Numbered from the stretch's first letter, positions 54,195 to 63,917 are shown. The stretch is 64,000 nucleotides of DNA from Brevundimonas nasdae (GCF_016654005.1 NZ_JAEPWN010000001.1:611201-675200), one strand, 5' to 3'. Notes: generated by a model from the sequence alone, not told the origin. Numbers and translations are program-made.

Positions 54195-55862
54195 TTACCG
54201 ACCGAACTTCTGGTGCTGGATGCGCTTGGGGATGATGCTGTCGGCGCCCAGGCGGCGCATCTTGTCCTGTTCGTAAGCTTCGAAGTTGCCTTCGAACCAT
54301 TCCACATGGCCGTCGCCTTCGAAAGCGAGGATGTGGGTGGCCAGACGGTCAAGGAACCAGCGGTCGTGGGAGATGACCACGGCGCAGCCCGCGAATTCCT
54401 CCAGAGCCTCTTCGAGGTTCTGCAGGGTTTCGATGTCCAGGTCGTTGGTCGGTTCGTCGAGCAGGATCAGGTTGCCGCCGGACGCCAGCGTCTTGGCCAG
54501 GTGGACGCGGTTGCGCTCACCACCGGACAGCTGGCCGACCTTCTTCTGCTGGTCGCCGCCCTTGAAGTTGAAGCTGCCAACATAGGCGCGGGTGTTGATC
54601 TCGCGCTTGCCGACCATCATCACGTCGGTGCCGCCCGAGATGGCCTGCCAGATGGTTTCGTCCGGCTTCAGGTCGTCGCGCGACTGGTCGACATAGGCCA
54701 GCTTGACGGTTTCGCCGACCTTGATCGTGCCGCCGTCGGGCTGTTCCTGGCCGGTGATCAGCTTGAACATGGTCGACTTGCCGGCGCCGTTGGGGCCGAT
54801 GACGCCGACGATGCCGTTGGGCGGCAGCTTGAAGGTCAGGTTGTCGAACAGGGTCTTCTCGCCATACGACTTCTGCAGGCCTTCGACCTCCAGAACCACA
54901 TTGCCCAGACGCGGGCCAGGCGGGATCTGGATGTGGGCGTGCGTTTGCGCGCCGCGCATCGATTCCTGTTCCTCGACCATCCGCTCATAGGCGGCCAGAC
55001 GGGCCTTGGACTTGGCTTGACGGGCCTTGGCGCCCGAACGGACCCATTCCAGTTCGCGGGTGAGGGCGCGCTGGCGGGCTTCGGATTCCGACTGTTCCTG
55101 CACCACGCGCTTGGTCTTGGCTTCCAGCCATGAGGAGTAGTTGCCCTCGTGCGGGTGGCCCTTGCCGCGGTCCAGCTCCAGCGTCCACTTGGTCACCTGG
55201 TCCAGGAAGTAGCGGTCGTGGGTGACCAGAATGACGCAGCCGGGGAAGTTCTCCAGGTGGTGCTGCAGCCAGGCGACGGATTCGGCGTCCAGGTGGTTGG
55301 TCGGTTCGTCCATCAGCAGCATGTCGGGCTTGGACAGCAGCAGGCGGGCCAGGGCCACGCGGCGCTTTTCACCGCCCGACAGGTTGGTGACTTCCCAGTC
55401 GTCCGGCGGGCAGCGCAGAGCGCCCATGGCCTGGTCGATGCGGCTGTCGATGTCCCAAACGTCGCCGGCGTCGATCTTCTCCTGGAGGCTGGTCATCTCC
55501 TCCATCAGTTCGTCGGTGTAGTTTTCGCCCAGTTCTGCGGCGACTTCGTTGAAGCGGTTGACCCACTGCTTCTCTTCGCACCAGGCCTCGACGTTCTGGC
55601 GAACGTTCAGGGCGGGATCCAGCTGGGGCTCCTGCTCCAGATAGCCGCGCTTGATGCCGTCGGCGGCGCGGGCTTCACCCGTGAACTCGGTGTCCAGGCC
55701 GGCCATGATCTTCAGCAGGGTCGATTTACCCGAGCCGTTGACGCCGACGACGCCGATCTTGGCGTCGTTGTAGAAGCTGAGCCAGATGTTTTCGAAAATC
55801 TTGCGGCCGCCAGGGAAGGTCTTGGTCAGACCCTGCATCTGGAAAATATATTGTTGCGCCAT
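54195..55862 (-). CDS. ettA: EttA, energy-dependent translational throttle (ABC-F)
   Basis: A 555-residue soluble ABC-F ATPase that acts at the ribosomal E site. Two ATP-binding cassettes: first with VVGVNGSGKSTLLK and LSGGEKRRVALAR; second with GVIGPNGAGKSTMFK and LSGGERNRVHLAK; Walker B MLLMDEPTNHLD and LILLDEPTNDLD. The P-site interaction linker lies between (about 250-320). Start ATG 55862 (MAQQYIFQMQGLTK) matches EttA; the 50 codons further upstream are intergenic. C-terminus is typical, ending MRRLGADSIIPKRIQHQKFG. Confidence 0.94.
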   Translation of the reverse strand: MAQQYIFQMQGLTKTFPGGRKIFENIWLSFYNDAKIGVVGVNGSGKSTLLKIMAGLDTEFTGEARAADGIKRGYLEQEPQLDPALNVRQNVEAWCEEKQWVNRFNEVAAELGENYTDELMEEMTSLQEKIDAGDVWDIDSRIDQAMGALRCPPDDWEVTNLSGGEKRRVALARLLLSKPDMLLMDEPTNHLDAESVAWLQHHLENFPGCVILVTHDRYFLDQVTKWTLELDRGKGHPHEGNYSSWLEAKTKRVVQEQSESEARQRALTRELEWVRSGAKARQAKSKARLAAYERMVEEQESMRGAQTHAHIQIPPGPRLGNVVLEVEGLQKSYGEKTLFDNLTFKLPPNGIVGVIGPNGAGKSTMFKLITGQEQPDGGTIKVGETVKLAYVDQSRDDLKPDETIWQAISGGTDVMMVGKREINTRAYVGSFNFKGGDQQKKVGQLSGGERNRVHLAKTLASGGNLILLDEPTNDLDIETLQNLEEALEEFAGCAVVISHDRWFLDRLATHILAFEGDGHVEWFEGNFEAYEQDKMRRLGADSIIPKRIQHQKFGR

Positions 55863-56186
55863 GAGGTGCGGTTTCGCCCTTCGGGTTCGTCTTGACGTGG
55901 GAGGTTCGGGCGGATGTAGCGACCCGGAGCGCGAAGGGCAAATAAGGCCGCGCACAAACGACTGTGGCATCGCGCCGTAGCTGCGATGTTGGGAGGCCTG
56001 AGTGGAGGGCAAGCCGGGGCGCCGGGGTTGACGCCCCGCGCGGGTGGTTGGCCTGCAAGCTCGGGGCGCTGAATGGTGGCGGTCTTATCGCCTTAACCCC
56101 GAAGCCTGCGGCGGGTTGGCGGGGTCTGTGAAACCCTGTCCAGGTGCGGCCGTGACATTTCCCATGCAATGACGAAGGTGAGGCGC
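55863..56186. other. 324-base intergenic region upstream of ettA
   Basis: No gene seen on either strand. It holds the ettA promoter region and, about 56013-56037, a GGGGCG / CGCCCC hairpin that could end transcription of the upstream esterase gene. The rest is GC-rich with no repeat I could define. Confidence 0.6.
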
Positions 56187-57113
56187 CTACTTCGCCGGCA
56201 GCACCGCCAGAAGCCCGCGGGTGAAGCCGACCGGGGCCACCGTCAGGTGGTCTTCGTCGGTCAGGACCAGGGATTGGACGCGCAGGTTCGGATAGTGATG
56301 GGACTTCAGCGTCGTCTCCATCGTCTGCATGTCGCGCACCAGATTGGCGCCGCTGGTATTGCGAGGGCTGGGGCCGGGCACTTCCCAATCGCCGACATAC
56401 ATGAAGACATTGGCGGGCAGGTCGGTGTGGCTGCGGGCGTAGGCGGCCTCCATCGTCATGATGTGGCGCTTGTCGAACCAGAAGGACGGGCTGCCCAGCA
56501 CATAGGCCTGGAACATCGACGGGTCGGTGAACAGGATCTGGGCGCCCAGCAGGCCGCCGTAGGAATGACCCAGCAGGACGCGGCGCGCGGGGTCGGCGCG
56601 GAAGCGGTTGTCGATGAAGGGCAGGACTTCGTTCTTCAGATAGGTCTGATAGGCCGCGCCCTGGCCATGGACGTTGCTGCTGGCGCTGCGCGGGCCGTTG
56701 GGCGTTGGGGTGTAGTCACGATTGCGGCTGACCACGCCGCTGTCGCCGCGCGAATAGGACAGACCGACCAGGATGAACTCCTCGAGGCGGGGGCCGTCCA
56801 GATTCACACGTCGGGCGACCTGACGGATGATGGGAAAGGCATAGTCCGCGTCGGTGACGTACAGCACCGGATAACGGCGCTGGGGATTGGCCTCATAGCT
56901 GGCGGGCAGACTGACGAAGACCTCGTAGTCGCGGCCCGAAACCGGATCTGGCACGGTCCAGACCTGGGTGCCCTTCAGCACATAGGGGGCGCCTTCCGCC
57001 TGGGCGGCCTGGGCCTGGGCTGCGGTTTGCGGCGACGATTGGGCGTCCGCCTTGGGCGAGCAGGCGGCGGCGAGAACGGCCATCAGTGCAACGGCCGGGC
57101 CCGAGCGTTTCAT
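56187..57113 (-). CDS. Alpha/beta-hydrolase esterase lipoprotein (COG2819-like)
   Basis: A 308-residue exported hydrolase of the esterase D / siderophore-esterase fold. A lipobox-like LAAAC (residues 14-18) in the signal peptide suggests lipidation. The nucleophile motif is GHSYGGLLG; the catalytic His is probably in TDEDHLTVAPVGF-like sequence near the C-terminus. Opening RRYPVLYVTDADYAFPII is typical of the IroE/Fes-like group, so siderophore or acyl esters are candidate substrates, but no iron genes sit beside it. Confidence 0.85.
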   Translation of the reverse strand: MKRSGPAVALMAVLAAACSPKADAQSSPQTAAQAQAAQAEGAPYVLKGTQVWTVPDPVSGRDYEVFVSLPASYEANPQRRYPVLYVTDADYAFPIIRQVARRVNLDGPRLEEFILVGLSYSRGDSGVVSRNRDYTPTPNGPRSASSNVHGQGAAYQTYLKNEVLPFIDNRFRADPARRVLLGHSYGGLLGAQILFTDPSMFQAYVLGSPSFWFDKRHIMTMEAAYARSHTDLPANVFMYVGDWEVPGPSPRNTSGANLVRDMQTMETTLKSHHYPNLRVQSLVLTDEDHLTVAPVGFTRGLLAVLPAK

Positions 57114-57183
57114 TCGTGATTCCCCCTGAAGCGTTGCGGGGAGGCTAGGGTTGAATGTGGCGCTGAAGGGGCGGCCGCGTCGT

Positions 57184-57795
57184 TCAGGCGTAGTTGAAGC
57201 TGATGGAGATGCGGTCAGACTTGGCCTGATTGGTCGGGACTTCGTGGCGCAGCCAGCTTTCCCACATCAGCACCGTCCCCGCCTGAGGGCGCAGATAGAC
57301 GAAGGGGCGTTCGGCCTCGGGGGCGTCCTCGGTGACGCCGGGACGGGCCATCATGAAGGGCAGGCGGGGGTCTTCCAGCTTCAGCGACGAGGCGCCGTCG
57401 GGGATGTCGATATAGACGGTGCCGGACAGGAAGGCGTGCGGGTGGATATGGCCGGTGTGACCGCCGCCGGGCTTCAGGATATTGACCCACAGATTGTCCA
57501 GCCGTGGCTTGCGCGCCAGGTCGAAGTTCAGGGCCTTGGCGTAGGCGACGGCGTGACGGTCCAGATGGCGTTTCAGCTCCGCGAACTCGGGGAAGCGCTG
57601 CGGCAGGTCGTTCAACGAGCCATAGGAGGTGTAGCCCCGATAGGCGTTGGCGCGGCACCAGCGGCGGCCGGCTTCATCCTCTTCCGCCATCATGCGGATG
57701 ACGTCGATCAGTTGTTCGTTGAAGTCGGGCCAGCCCCGGCCGTCGGCGAGGGAGGCTTCATAGACCTGGGTGACGAAGAGGGGGCGCAGTGACAT
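57184..57795 (-). CDS. TIGR02466-family 2OG-Fe(II) oxygenase-like protein
   Basis: A 203-residue double-stranded beta-helix protein. The metal-site pattern is visible in GHIHPHAFLSGTVYIDIP (HxH/H-x-D-like), and WESWLRHEVP holds the distal His; RISISFNYA closes the domain and provides the Arg that would bind 2-oxoglutarate. Members are often found in phage and cyanobacterial genomes; substrate unknown. Free-standing. Confidence 0.85.
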   Translation of the reverse strand: MSLRPLFVTQVYEASLADGRGWPDFNEQLIDVIRMMAEEDEAGRRWCRANAYRGYTSYGSLNDLPQRFPEFAELKRHLDRHAVAYAKALNFDLARKPRLDNLWVNILKPGGGHTGHIHPHAFLSGTVYIDIPDGASSLKLEDPRLPFMMARPGVTEDAPEAERPFVYLRPQAGTVLMWESWLRHEVPTNQAKSDRISISFNYA

Positions 57796-57911
57796 GGCTG
57801 CGGGATAGCGGGTTCAGGACCGCACGGGAACTGGCGGCGCACATTTTGGGACGAGAGAACGATGGCGCCCGCCCTCTCGCCTGATGCGCATGATCCGGTT
57901 AAGGATGGGCT

Positions 57912-59918
57912 ATGTTCAAGTCCGTCCTTGTCGCCAATCGCGGCGAAATCGCCTGCCGTGTCTTCCGCACCGCCAAGCGGATGGGGATACGCACCATCGC
58001 CGTCTATTCCGAGGCCGACGCCCATGCCCTGCATGTGCGCGAAGCCGACGAGGCGGTCCTGATCGGCCCGGCTGCGGCGCGGGAAAGCTATCTGGACGGC
58101 GCCAAGGTGCTGGCGGCGGCCAAGGCGACGGGGGCGGAGGCGATCCACCCCGGATACGGCTTCCTGTCCGAAAACGCCGAGTTCGCCGAGGCTGTCGCGG
58201 CGGCGGGCCTGATCTGGATCGGGCCGGACCCGTCCTCGATCCGGGCCATGGGGCTGAAGGATGCCGCCAAGGATCTGATGATCAGGGCTGATGTGCCGGT
58301 GACGCCCGGCTATCAGGGCGCGGACCAGTCGGAAGAGACGCTGACGGCGGAGGCCGCGCGGATCGGCTATCCCGTGCTGATCAAGGCGGTTGCAGGCGGC
58401 GGCGGCAAGGGAATGAAGCGGGTCGATGATCCCGCCGACTTCGCCGCCGGTCTGGCCAGCGCCAAGCGCGAGGGCGCGGCGGCTTTCGGCGACGACCGGG
58501 TGCTGATCGAACGCTACATCACCCGCCCGCGCCACATCGAGGTGCAGGTGTTCGGGGACAAGCACGGCAATGTCGTCCACCTGTATGAGCGCGACTGTTC
58601 GCTGCAACGCCGCCACCAGAAGGTGATCGAAGAGGCGCCTGCGCCGGGCATGAGCGAGGCCGTGCGCGCCGCTGTGACCGGGGCCGCGATCAAGGCGGCC
58701 AAGGCGGTGAACTATGTCGGGGCCGGAACCATCGAATTCATCGCCGACGCCTCTGACGGGCTGAAGGCGGACGGCGTCTGGTTCATGGAGATGAACACCC
58801 GCCTGCAGGTCGAGCATCCGGTGACCGAGAGCGTGACCGGCGTCGATCTGGTCGAATGGCAGTTCCGCGTGGCGGCGGGCGAGCCGATCCCGTTGAAACA
58901 GGACGAGATCAAACTGAACGGCTGGGCCATGGAGGCGCGGCTGTATGCCGAAGACCCCGCGAACGGCTTCCTGCCCTCCATCGGCAAGCTGGAGCATTTC
59001 GTGATGCCTGACGGCATCCGCGTCGACACCGGCGTGGAGCAGGGCGGCGAGGTCAGCCAGTTCTATGACCCGATGATCGCCAAGCTGATCGTGCACGAAG
59101 ACACGCGCGAAGCGGCGGCGGCGCGGCTGGCCGAGGCGGCGGGCGAGGTCGAGGTCTGGCCGGTCAAGGCCAATGCGGGCTTCCTGAAACGCTGTCTGGT
59201 CCATCCGCGCTTTGTAGCGGGCGACGTGGATACGGGCTTCATCGCGGAAGAAGAGGCGGCGCTGTTGGGAAGCGGGCCGTCGTCGGACGCCAGAGTCGCC
59301 GCGTTGAACCTGATCGCGGACCATCATCATTTGTCGCCGCAACTGGGCGAATATCTGTCGCCTTGGTCGTCGGATGCCGACAGCGCGGCCGTTGGCTTTC
59401 GTCTTAATGGCCCGTCGCGCGCGTTGTTTCAGACGCAGATCAATGGCGAGAGAGTCGAAGGGTCGGCTCTGAGCAACGGACGTGGAGATTTCAGTTGGAA
59501 GATCGAAGTCGACGGTCGAGCGGTCGTTAGTCGCGCTGCTGGAGATCGGATCGTCGTCGGTGACGATGTGACGCTCGGCTATGTTGGAGCCATGGGCGGC
59601 GTCGAAGGAGTCATCTTCGAGCATGGCGACGCCTGGCCTGTTACAGCAATTAGCCATGTGCGGGGGCAGGGTGAAGGTTCCGCTTCAGACGGCAGCCTCC
59701 GCGCGCCCATGCCGGGCAAGATCGTCGCCACGCCGGCCAAGGCGGGCGACGTCGTGACCAAGGGCCAGCCTGTCGTGGTGCTGGAGGCCATGAAGATGGA
59801 GCACGCCCTGACGGCGCCCTTCGACGGGGTGGTCGAGAGCGTCTCGTCCAGCGTCGGGGATCAGGTCACCGAAGCGACCGTTCTGGCGGTGGTGAAGGCG
59901 TCAGCCGAAGCCGTCTGA
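57912..59918 (+). CDS. Biotin-dependent acyl-CoA carboxylase alpha subunit (MccA/PccA-like)
   Basis: A 668-residue protein with biotin carboxylase (1-445), a linker/BT region (about 450-580) and biotin carboxyl carrier domain (about 595-665). Motifs: LVANRGEIACRVFRTAKRMG, KAVAGGGGKGMKRV ATP loop, EMNTRLQVEHPVTE, and biotinyl Lys in EAMKMEHAL. Overall layout fits methylcrotonyl- or propionyl-CoA carboxylase alpha; the sequence start resembles MccA most. The beta subunit is not in the window, so the acyl-CoA is undecided. Codons at about 59390-59690 differ from the rest of the gene. Confidence 0.88.
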   Translation: MFKSVLVANRGEIACRVFRTAKRMGIRTIAVYSEADAHALHVREADEAVLIGPAAARESYLDGAKVLAAAKATGAEAIHPGYGFLSENAEFAEAVAAAGLIWIGPDPSSIRAMGLKDAAKDLMIRADVPVTPGYQGADQSEETLTAEAARIGYPVLIKAVAGGGGKGMKRVDDPADFAAGLASAKREGAAAFGDDRVLIERYITRPRHIEVQVFGDKHGNVVHLYERDCSLQRRHQKVIEEAPAPGMSEAVRAAVTGAAIKAAKAVNYVGAGTIEFIADASDGLKADGVWFMEMNTRLQVEHPVTESVTGVDLVEWQFRVAAGEPIPLKQDEIKLNGWAMEARLYAEDPANGFLPSIGKLEHFVMPDGIRVDTGVEQGGEVSQFYDPMIAKLIVHEDTREAAAARLAEAAGEVEVWPVKANAGFLKRCLVHPRFVAGDVDTGFIAEEEAALLGSGPSSDARVAALNLIADHHHLSPQLGEYLSPWSSDADSAAVGFRLNGPSRALFQTQINGERVEGSALSNGRGDFSWKIEVDGRAVVSRAAGDRIVVGDDVTLGYVGAMGGVEGVIFEHGDAWPVTAISHVRGQGEGSASDGSLRAPMPGKIVATPAKAGDVVTKGQPVVVLEAMKMEHALTAPFDGVVESVSSSVGDQVTEATVLAVVKASAEAV

Positions 59919-60020
59919 ACCACATCTTTACGGAGTTATCTGTCTGAAATTTAATGAGGATAGCTGCATCCGCTGACGTCGGTCAAAGCCTCTGACGCTG
60001 TAGAAGTGTTGGAGAAGCCT

Positions 60021-60881
60021 GTGTTCAGAATCCTTGTCGCCGCCTCGGCCCTCGCCGTGGCCTGTTTCGCCCCCGTCGCCGCATCGGCGCAGTCGGCGCC
60101 GCCCGCCGCCGCGCCGGAGCCGGTTCAGGTCATGATCGTGGGGGCGTTCCATTTCGACAATCCGGGACAGGACCTGAACAACGTCGTCGTTGATCCTGTG
60201 ACGACGCCGCAGAAGCAGGCGGAACTGGAGGCGGTGGCTGAAGGACTGCGGCGGTTTCGCCCGACGGCGGTGGCGCTGGAGCGTGTGGCGGCGGACAAGA
60301 CGACCCTGCTGGATCAGGTCTATCCCTCGTTCCAGCCGTCAATGCTGCTGACCCACGCCGATGAGCGTTATCAGATCGGCTATCGGCTGGCGAACCTGGA
60401 GGGGCTGAGCCGCGTTTACGCCATTGATGAACAGCCGGAAGAAGGCGGGCGAGATTATTTCCCGTTCGAAAAGGTGCAGGCCTGGTTCACAGCCCGTCAC
60501 CGGGAAGCTGAGTTCGCGGCCCTGAACGCCCCCGTCGCCGCCTATGCCGCCGAACTGTCGGAGCGCCAGAAGCATGAAACCCTGGGTCAGCTGCTGGCCG
60601 AGGACAGCAGCCCGGATCATCCGATCAGCGGCAATATGGACATCTACTACGGCCTGTTGAAGTTCGGTGACGGGGCGGAGCAACCGGGCGCCGAGCTGAA
60701 CGCGGGCTGGTATGAGCGCAACGCCAAGATCTTCACCAAGCTGATGGCCGTGGCGCGGCCAGGCGATCGGATCGTGGTCGTGTTCGGTGCGGGACACGGC
60801 TACTGGCTGCGCCACTTCGTGCAGAACACGCCGGGCTACCAACTGGTCGAAGCCTTGCCGTATCTGAATCCTGCGCCGTAG
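60021..60881 (+). CDS. Exported DUF5694 protein with TraB/Tiki-like GxxH motifs
   Basis: A 286-residue secreted protein. GTG 60021 has GGAG at the right distance and gives the signal peptide MFRILVAASALAVACFAPVA. The mature part has GAFH at 41-44, Glu87 in VALERVAADK, Asp136 in VYAIDEQPEE, and GAGH at 256-259. This matches the DUF5694 family, of unknown role. A GxxH near each end with conserved acidic residues between is the pattern of the TraB/Tiki/EreA-ChaN superfamily of metal-dependent hydrolases; that link is my inference. Confidence 0.78.
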   Translation: MFRILVAASALAVACFAPVAASAQSAPPAAAPEPVQVMIVGAFHFDNPGQDLNNVVVDPVTTPQKQAELEAVAEGLRRFRPTAVALERVAADKTTLLDQVYPSFQPSMLLTHADERYQIGYRLANLEGLSRVYAIDEQPEEGGRDYFPFEKVQAWFTARHREAEFAALNAPVAAYAAELSERQKHETLGQLLAEDSSPDHPISGNMDIYYGLLKFGDGAEQPGAELNAGWYERNAKIFTKLMAVARPGDRIVVVFGAGHGYWLRHFVQNTPGYQLVEALPYLNPAP

Positions 60882-60940
60882 AGGGGCGTCATGAGACGAC
60901 GGGTCTGGCCATTCCGGGGCGGGGTGACTAGGTGGGCGCC

Positions 60941-61339
60941 ATGTCGCTTCACATGATCAAGCTTTGCGTCGGGGTGTCCGAGGTCGAATGGCTGGAGACA
61001 CGGGCCGCCAGCGGCCAGCCTCTGGTGGTTCACACCCGGATGACGCCCAAGCGTGCGGCCGAGATCGAGGATGGCGGATCGCTGTATTGGGTCATCAAGG
61101 GCAGCATCGCCTGCCGCCAGCCGATCGTGGACATCACGACCCTGGGCGAGGGCAAGGAAAGCCGCTGCGAGATCACGCTGGAGCCCAGGGTGATCCGCAC
61201 GGCCCCGATGGCGCGCAGGCCGTTCCAGGGCTGGCGCTATTTCGAGCCCAAGGACGCGCCCGCCGACATCGACACCCTGGATGCGGGCGAGGCGCCGGAC
61301 GAACTGGTGCGGCAACTGCGCGAACTGGGCGCCTGGTGA
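60941..61339 (+). CDS. DUF1489-family protein
   Basis: A 132-residue soluble protein. MSLHMIKLCVGVSEVEWLE, HTRMTPKRAAEIEDGGSLYWV and RPFQGWRYFEPKDAP are the conserved parts of DUF1489, a family limited mostly to Alphaproteobacteria with no known function. ATG 60941 or 60953 could be the start. It ends seven bases before the convergent LysR gene. Confidence 0.87.
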   Translation: MSLHMIKLCVGVSEVEWLETRAASGQPLVVHTRMTPKRAAEIEDGGSLYWVIKGSIACRQPIVDITTLGEGKESRCEITLEPRVIRTAPMARRPFQGWRYFEPKDAPADIDTLDAGEAPDELVRQLRELGAW

Positions 61340-61345
61340 GAGCGG

Positions 61346-62239
61346 TCAGCAGGCCTTTTCGCGCACCAGATCAATGAAGGCGCGCAGTTTCGCCGGGGCG
61401 TGGCGGCGGCCGGGGTAATAGAGGCTGAGGCCCGGATAGGCCGGGGTCCAGTCGTCCAGCACCTGAATAAGACGCCCGGCGGCCAGATCGTCGGCGACCG
61501 TCTGTTCCGCGATCAGCAACAGGCCGACGCCCGCCAGCACGGCCTCGTGCATCAACGACATTTCGTCCAGAACCAGCGGGCCGGGGACGTCGATCTCGAT
61601 CGCCTCGCCGCGTTTCTCGAACTCCCAGTGATAGATCGCGCCCGAGGCCATCCGCATGCGGATACAGTCGTGGTTCAGCAGGTCGTGCGGGACGCGCGGG
61701 CGCTCGCGCCCTTCGAAATAGGCGGGCGAGCCGACGACGATGGAGCGGATGGTGCGGCTGAAGGGAATGGCCACCATGTCGGCGGGCAGGCTTTCCTGCA
61801 GGCGGAAACCGGCGTCGAACCCATCTTCGACCAGGTCGATGAAGCGGCTTTCGGTGACCAGTTCGACCTTCATGTCGGGATAGCGGCGCAGATATTCCAG
61901 GATCAGCGGTTCGAACACCATGCGGGCCGCGCCGAGCGAGGTGTTCAGCCGCAGGGTGCCGGAGGGGCGGTCGCGGTGCTGGTCCACGTCTTCGATGGCG
62001 GTGTGGATCTGGGCCAGGGCCGGGCTGACCTGGGCCACGAACTGTTCGCCCGCCGCTGACAGGGCCACGCTGCGGGTGGTGCGGTCGAACAGGCGCACGC
62101 CCAGCCGCGCCTCCAGCGCCCCGACCGCGTGGCTGAGGGCCGATGACGACATGCCCAGATCACGCGCGGCGGCGCGGAAGCCCCCGCGTCGGGCCACGGC
62201 GACCACGGCTTCCAGTTCGATCAGGCCGCTGCGGTTCAT
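61346..62239 (-). CDS. LysR-family transcriptional regulator
   Basis: A 297-residue regulator: winged helix from MNRSGLIELEAVVAVARRGG through MSSSALSHAVGALEARLGVRLFD, then an effector domain (about 90-295) close to the PA2877/CrgA-like group (VLDEMSLMHEAVLAGVGL). The start ATG 62239 is clear. It is divergent from an aldehyde dehydrogenase 93 bases away and most likely controls it. The ligand is unknown. Confidence 0.92.
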   Translation of the reverse strand: MNRSGLIELEAVVAVARRGGFRAAARDLGMSSSALSHAVGALEARLGVRLFDRTTRSVALSAAGEQFVAQVSPALAQIHTAIEDVDQHRDRPSGTLRLNTSLGAARMVFEPLILEYLRRYPDMKVELVTESRFIDLVEDGFDAGFRLQESLPADMVAIPFSRTIRSIVVGSPAYFEGRERPRVPHDLLNHDCIRMRMASGAIYHWEFEKRGEAIEIDVPGPLVLDEMSLMHEAVLAGVGLLLIAEQTVADDLAAGRLIQVLDDWTPAYPGLSLYYPGRRHAPAKLRAFIDLVREKAC

Positions 62240-62332
62240 TGTTCGGGTTTCCGGGACAGTTCGTGTCGGTTTTGGTTGCTTATACAGGCAATGGCGCGGC
62301 GCTACATCCCGGCTCCAACAAGGAGAGCAACC

Positions 62333-63748
62333 ATGCGCGACATCAATCAGGTCTATATCGACGGTGCCTTCGTCACCCCGCACGGTGAAGAGCGGTTCCA
62401 ACTGTTCAACCCCTCGACCGAGGCCGTGATCGGCACGGTGCGTCTGGGCGACGCCGAGGATGCACGGGCGGCGGTGGCGGCGGCGAAACGCGCCCTGCCG
62501 GCGTGGTCGCGCACGACGAAAGAAGAACGCATCGCCCTTCTGCGCCGGTTCCATGCCGCCGTCGCCGCCCGCCGCGACGACCTGATCGCCGCCATCGTCG
62601 AGGAATATGGCGCGCCCAAGGGCCGGGTCGACTGGATGGCCGACATGGCCGCGACCAATTTCCTGGAAGCCGCAGAGGCGCTGCAATCCTATGACTTCGA
62701 TCAGGTCATCGGCCATGCCGAGGTGCGGATGACTCCTCTGGGCGTGGTGGCGGGCATCACCCCGTGGAACAGCAACGCCAGCTTCATCACCGCCAAGATG
62801 TCCATGGCGCTGGCGGCGGGCTGCACCATCGTCATCAAGCCCAGCGAGATGAGCGCCATCCAGACCCAGGTGGTGATGGAGGCCCTGCACGAGGTCGGCG
62901 CGCCCAAGGGCCTGTTCAACATCGTCACCGGACGCGGCGACGTGGTGGGCGCCGAGTTCACGTCGAACCCCGATGTGGCCAAGGTGACCTTCACCGGCTC
63001 GACCGCCGTGGGCAAGTCGATCCTGCGCGCCGCCGCCGAGACGATGAAGCGGGTCACGCTGGAGCTGGGCGGCAAGGGGCCGCAGATCATTCTGGACGAC
63101 GCCGATCTGGACGCGGTCATGCCCGCGGTAGTGGGTTCGGGCTTCCTGAACAGCGGCCAGGCCTGCGTGGCGGGCACACGCATTCTGGTCCCCGAAAGCC
63201 GCAAGGCCGAGGCGCTGGAGAAGATCAAGGCCGCCGTCGAGGCGGTGAAGGCGGGCGATCCCCACGACCCGGACGTCTCGGTCGGCCCGATGGTCAGCCG
63301 CAAGCAATGGGATCGGGTCCAGTCCTATCTGAAGCTGGGCCAGGAAGAGGGCGCGACCCTGCTGGTCGGCGGCGAAGGACGGCCCGAGGGCCAGGACGTC
63401 GGCTGGTTCGTGCGCCCCACCGTCTTCTCCGACGTGACCAACGACATGCGGATCGCGCGCGAGGAGATCTTCGGTCCGGTGCTGAGCATCATCACCTATG
63501 GGACCGAAGACGAGGCCGTCGCCATCGCCAACGACACCCACTACGGCCTGCAGTCCTATGTGCTGTCGTCCGACACCGACCGGGCGCGGCGGATCGCGGC
63601 GCAACTGGAGGCCGGGCGGGTGATCATCAACGGCGCCCCGCATGAGCCGCAGGCCCCGTTCGGCGGCTTCAAACAGTCGGGCATCGGGCGCGAGAACGGC
63701 GTCGCCGGGCTGCTGGCCTATCTGGAGCCCAAGGCGGTCCTGGTCTGA
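62333..63748 (+). CDS. Aldehyde dehydrogenase family protein
   Basis: A 471-residue NAD(P)-dependent dehydrogenase. VTPWNSN-type oxyanion Asn (GITPWNSNASF), VTFTGSTAVGKSIL (coenzyme site), general base Glu in TLELGGKGPQII, catalytic Cys in NSGQACVAGTR, and EEIFGPVLSI. ATG 62333 has AAGGAGAG upstream. Substrate unknown; overall it is closest to the broad-range betaine/acyl aldehyde group. Divergent from, and probably controlled by, the LysR gene at 61346-62239. Confidence 0.92.
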   Translation: MRDINQVYIDGAFVTPHGEERFQLFNPSTEAVIGTVRLGDAEDARAAVAAAKRALPAWSRTTKEERIALLRRFHAAVAARRDDLIAAIVEEYGAPKGRVDWMADMAATNFLEAAEALQSYDFDQVIGHAEVRMTPLGVVAGITPWNSNASFITAKMSMALAAGCTIVIKPSEMSAIQTQVVMEALHEVGAPKGLFNIVTGRGDVVGAEFTSNPDVAKVTFTGSTAVGKSILRAAAETMKRVTLELGGKGPQIILDDADLDAVMPAVVGSGFLNSGQACVAGTRILVPESRKAEALEKIKAAVEAVKAGDPHDPDVSVGPMVSRKQWDRVQSYLKLGQEEGATLLVGGEGRPEGQDVGWFVRPTVFSDVTNDMRIAREEIFGPVLSIITYGTEDEAVAIANDTHYGLQSYVLSSDTDRARRIAAQLEAGRVIINGAPHEPQAPFGGFKQSGIGRENGVAGLLAYLEPKAVLV

Positions 63749-63917
63749 TCACGGATCAATGGCCGCGATGCGCCCGTCCGCAGCGATGCGGGCGGGCGTT
63801 CGTCTGTCGAAAGACCACAATCCGATTGGGTGTTGACCCCGGCGTTCGCCCGTGGCCTGTGCCGCGTCCCATGTTTCGTCTCAGCGCCCCCACCCGATCC
63901 ACGCTTAGGCTCAGGAC

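Noticed and set aside
57708..59657. 649-codon open frame on the minus strand opposite the carboxylase gene
   Set aside because: A shadow of the GC-rich coding strand; the translation is Arg/Asp/Gly/His-rich with no domain, while the plus strand encodes a complete biotin carboxylase.
62240..63643. Long N-terminal extension of the LysR regulator antisense to the aldehyde dehydrogenase
   Set aside because: The open frame runs on by chance; the regulator clearly begins at MNRSGLIELEAVV at 62239.
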